Origin: Bordetella parapertussis
Lineage (GTDB): Bacteria; Cyanobacteriota; Cyanobacteriia; PCC-6307; Cyanobiaceae
Assembly (NCBI GenBank): GCA_943324725.2
Contig: CALPMR020000036.1
Span: 1-14,972, forward strand
Reading direction: 5' to 3'
DNA: 14,972 nucleotides
Of this stretch, positions 14,318 to 14,972 are shown piece by piece. Positions within the stretch are counted from its first letter, which is position 1. Each line of letters starts with the position of its first letter. The notes beneath the pieces were generated by a model. It saw only the letters and a list, made by a program, of their open reading frames with translations. It had not been told where the DNA came from and did no database searches. Both the position numbers and the translations under genes were made by a program.

Positions 14318-14972
14318 ATGACCCTTTCCACCCCCGCGAGTCCCTCCCGCTTCGGCGGCATCCACCCCTTGGTCGATGCCCTGGCCGAGCGCATCCGCCA
14401 GTGCCGGCGGCAGCTTCCCGAGCTGGCCACCCTCGAGATCGACGCCGATCTTGAGGCGATCAGCGGCAGCCTCGACGGCGAGGAGTTGTTCATTCTCAAC
14501 GAGGTGCACCGCTGCCGCGGCCTGCGCAAGCTCCACCTCGAAACCGCCCGGCTCGGCAAGGGGCTGCAGATTCTGCACTGCGTGTTTTTCCCTGATCCCC
14601 GCTACGACCTGCCGATCTTCGGCGCCGACATCGTCGCCGGGCCGGCTGGGGTGTCAGCCGCCATCGCCGACCTCTCGCCGGTGACCGCTGCGCTGCCCCA
14701 GGGCATCCTCGAGGCTCTCGCTCAGCAGCGCCGCCCCACGTTTGCCCAGCCGCGGGAACTGCCGGCCTGGGGCTCGATCTTTTCGCCCCACGTGCTGTTC
14801 GTGCGGCCCGCTGGCCATGAGGAGGAGCAGTTGTTCATCGAGGCGGTGGTGACGATGTTGCAGGTGCTGGCAGCGGCGGTCCTGGCAGGTGCACCTCAGC
14901 CGATCGACGATCCCGCTACGGTGCAGCGCTGGCAAGGACAGCTGAGCTATTGCAGGCAGCAGAAACAGAACG
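14318..14972 (+). CDS. pcyA: phycocyanobilin:ferredoxin oxidoreductase (3' end outside window)
   Basis: PcyA reduces biliverdin IXalpha by four electrons from ferredoxin to phycocyanobilin, the chromophore of phycocyanin and allophycocyanin. The first 218 residues are present; the family is about 240-250 long, so only some 25 are missing. The ferredoxin-dependent bilin reductase core is clear: LRKLHLETARLGKGLQILHCV, then YDLPIFGADIVAG and GVSAAIADLSPV. By alignment to the well-studied Synechocystis enzyme, H73, E75, H87 and D104 match the catalytic H74, E76, H88 and D105, so the enzyme should be a complete four-electron reductase. The ATG at 14318 starts MTLSTPASPSRFGGIHPLV. The 43-bp space to the divergent M16 gene shows no convincing -10/-35 pair, so its promoter may reach into that gene. 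Confidence 0.96.
   Translation, partial: MTLSTPASPSRFGGIHPLVDALAERIRQCRRQLPELATLEIDADLEAISGSLDGEELFILNEVHRCRGLRKLHLETARLGKGLQILHCVFFPDPRYDLPIFGADIVAGPAGVSAAIADLSPVTAALPQGILEALAQQRRPTFAQPRELPAWGSIFSPHVLFVRPAGHEEEQLFIEAVVTMLQVLAAAVLAGAPQPIDDPATVQRWQGQLSYCRQQKQN

Noticed and set aside
12065..14454. Large plus-strand frames opposite the M16 genes (12065-13027, 13702-14454)
   Set aside because: Both are shadows of well-supported M16 genes, with repetitive Gly/Gln/Ala content.
14275..14559. Longer N-terminus for the catalytic M16 peptidase
   Set aside because: It would run antisense through the conserved start of pcyA, and its residues do not resemble M16 N-termini.

Overview
This is a GC-rich stretch (roughly two thirds G+C by eye) of a cyanobacterial chromosome. 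The allophycocyanin core subunit gene apcF, the phycocyanobilin synthase gene pcyA, the NblS-binding protein gene sipA and a cyanobacterial-type glutamine synthetase point to a picocyanobacterium of the Synechococcus/Cyanobium group. The species is inferred only from gene content and base composition. The coding part is dense, with short spacers, many overlapping stops and starts, and several GTG or TTG starts. I see no rRNA, tRNA, CRISPR array, insertion sequence, integrase or phage gene.

Left part (1-4358): a truncated methyltransferase gene (minus) lies downstream of glnA (minus), and a strong intrinsic terminator separates them. A 245-bp divergent region holding an NtcA-like box and several dyads separates glnA from apcF (plus). 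About 490 bp without a supportable gene follow, including a degenerate 14-bp tandem repeat, and then the photorespiratory alanine/serine-glyoxylate aminotransferase gene (plus).

Middle part (4359-11281): tadA (minus) diverges from a PLP-dependent group II decarboxylase gene (plus), which overlaps a small one-helix membrane protein gene. These run head-on into a four-gene minus-strand unit, bioY > lspA > FHA-penicillin-binding protein > DUF697 GTPase. Its genes overlap by 4, 8 and 1 nt, so they are very probably one transcript. The 3' ends of the GTPase gene and the small membrane protein gene overlap antisense for 122 nt.

Right part (11282-14972): sipA (plus) meets a minus-strand pair of M16 peptidase genes tail to tail, the two stop codons sharing the palindrome CTAG. 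The pair consists of an active HxxEH subunit followed by an inactive partner with a 4-nt overlap. It diverges from pcyA (plus, cut by the window end) across only 43 bp.

Together the genes cover nitrogen assimilation (glnA), light harvesting and its control (apcF, pcyA, sipA), photorespiration, tRNA modification, envelope growth (PBP, LspA), biotin uptake and proteolysis. This is mostly core housekeeping content. I found no convincing new defence or mobile system. The features most worth a second look are regulatory and architectural: the dyad-rich glnA/apcF spacer, the tandem repeat behind apcF, the antisense 3' overlap, and the FHA domain fused to a class A PBP in an operon with an inner-membrane GTPase.
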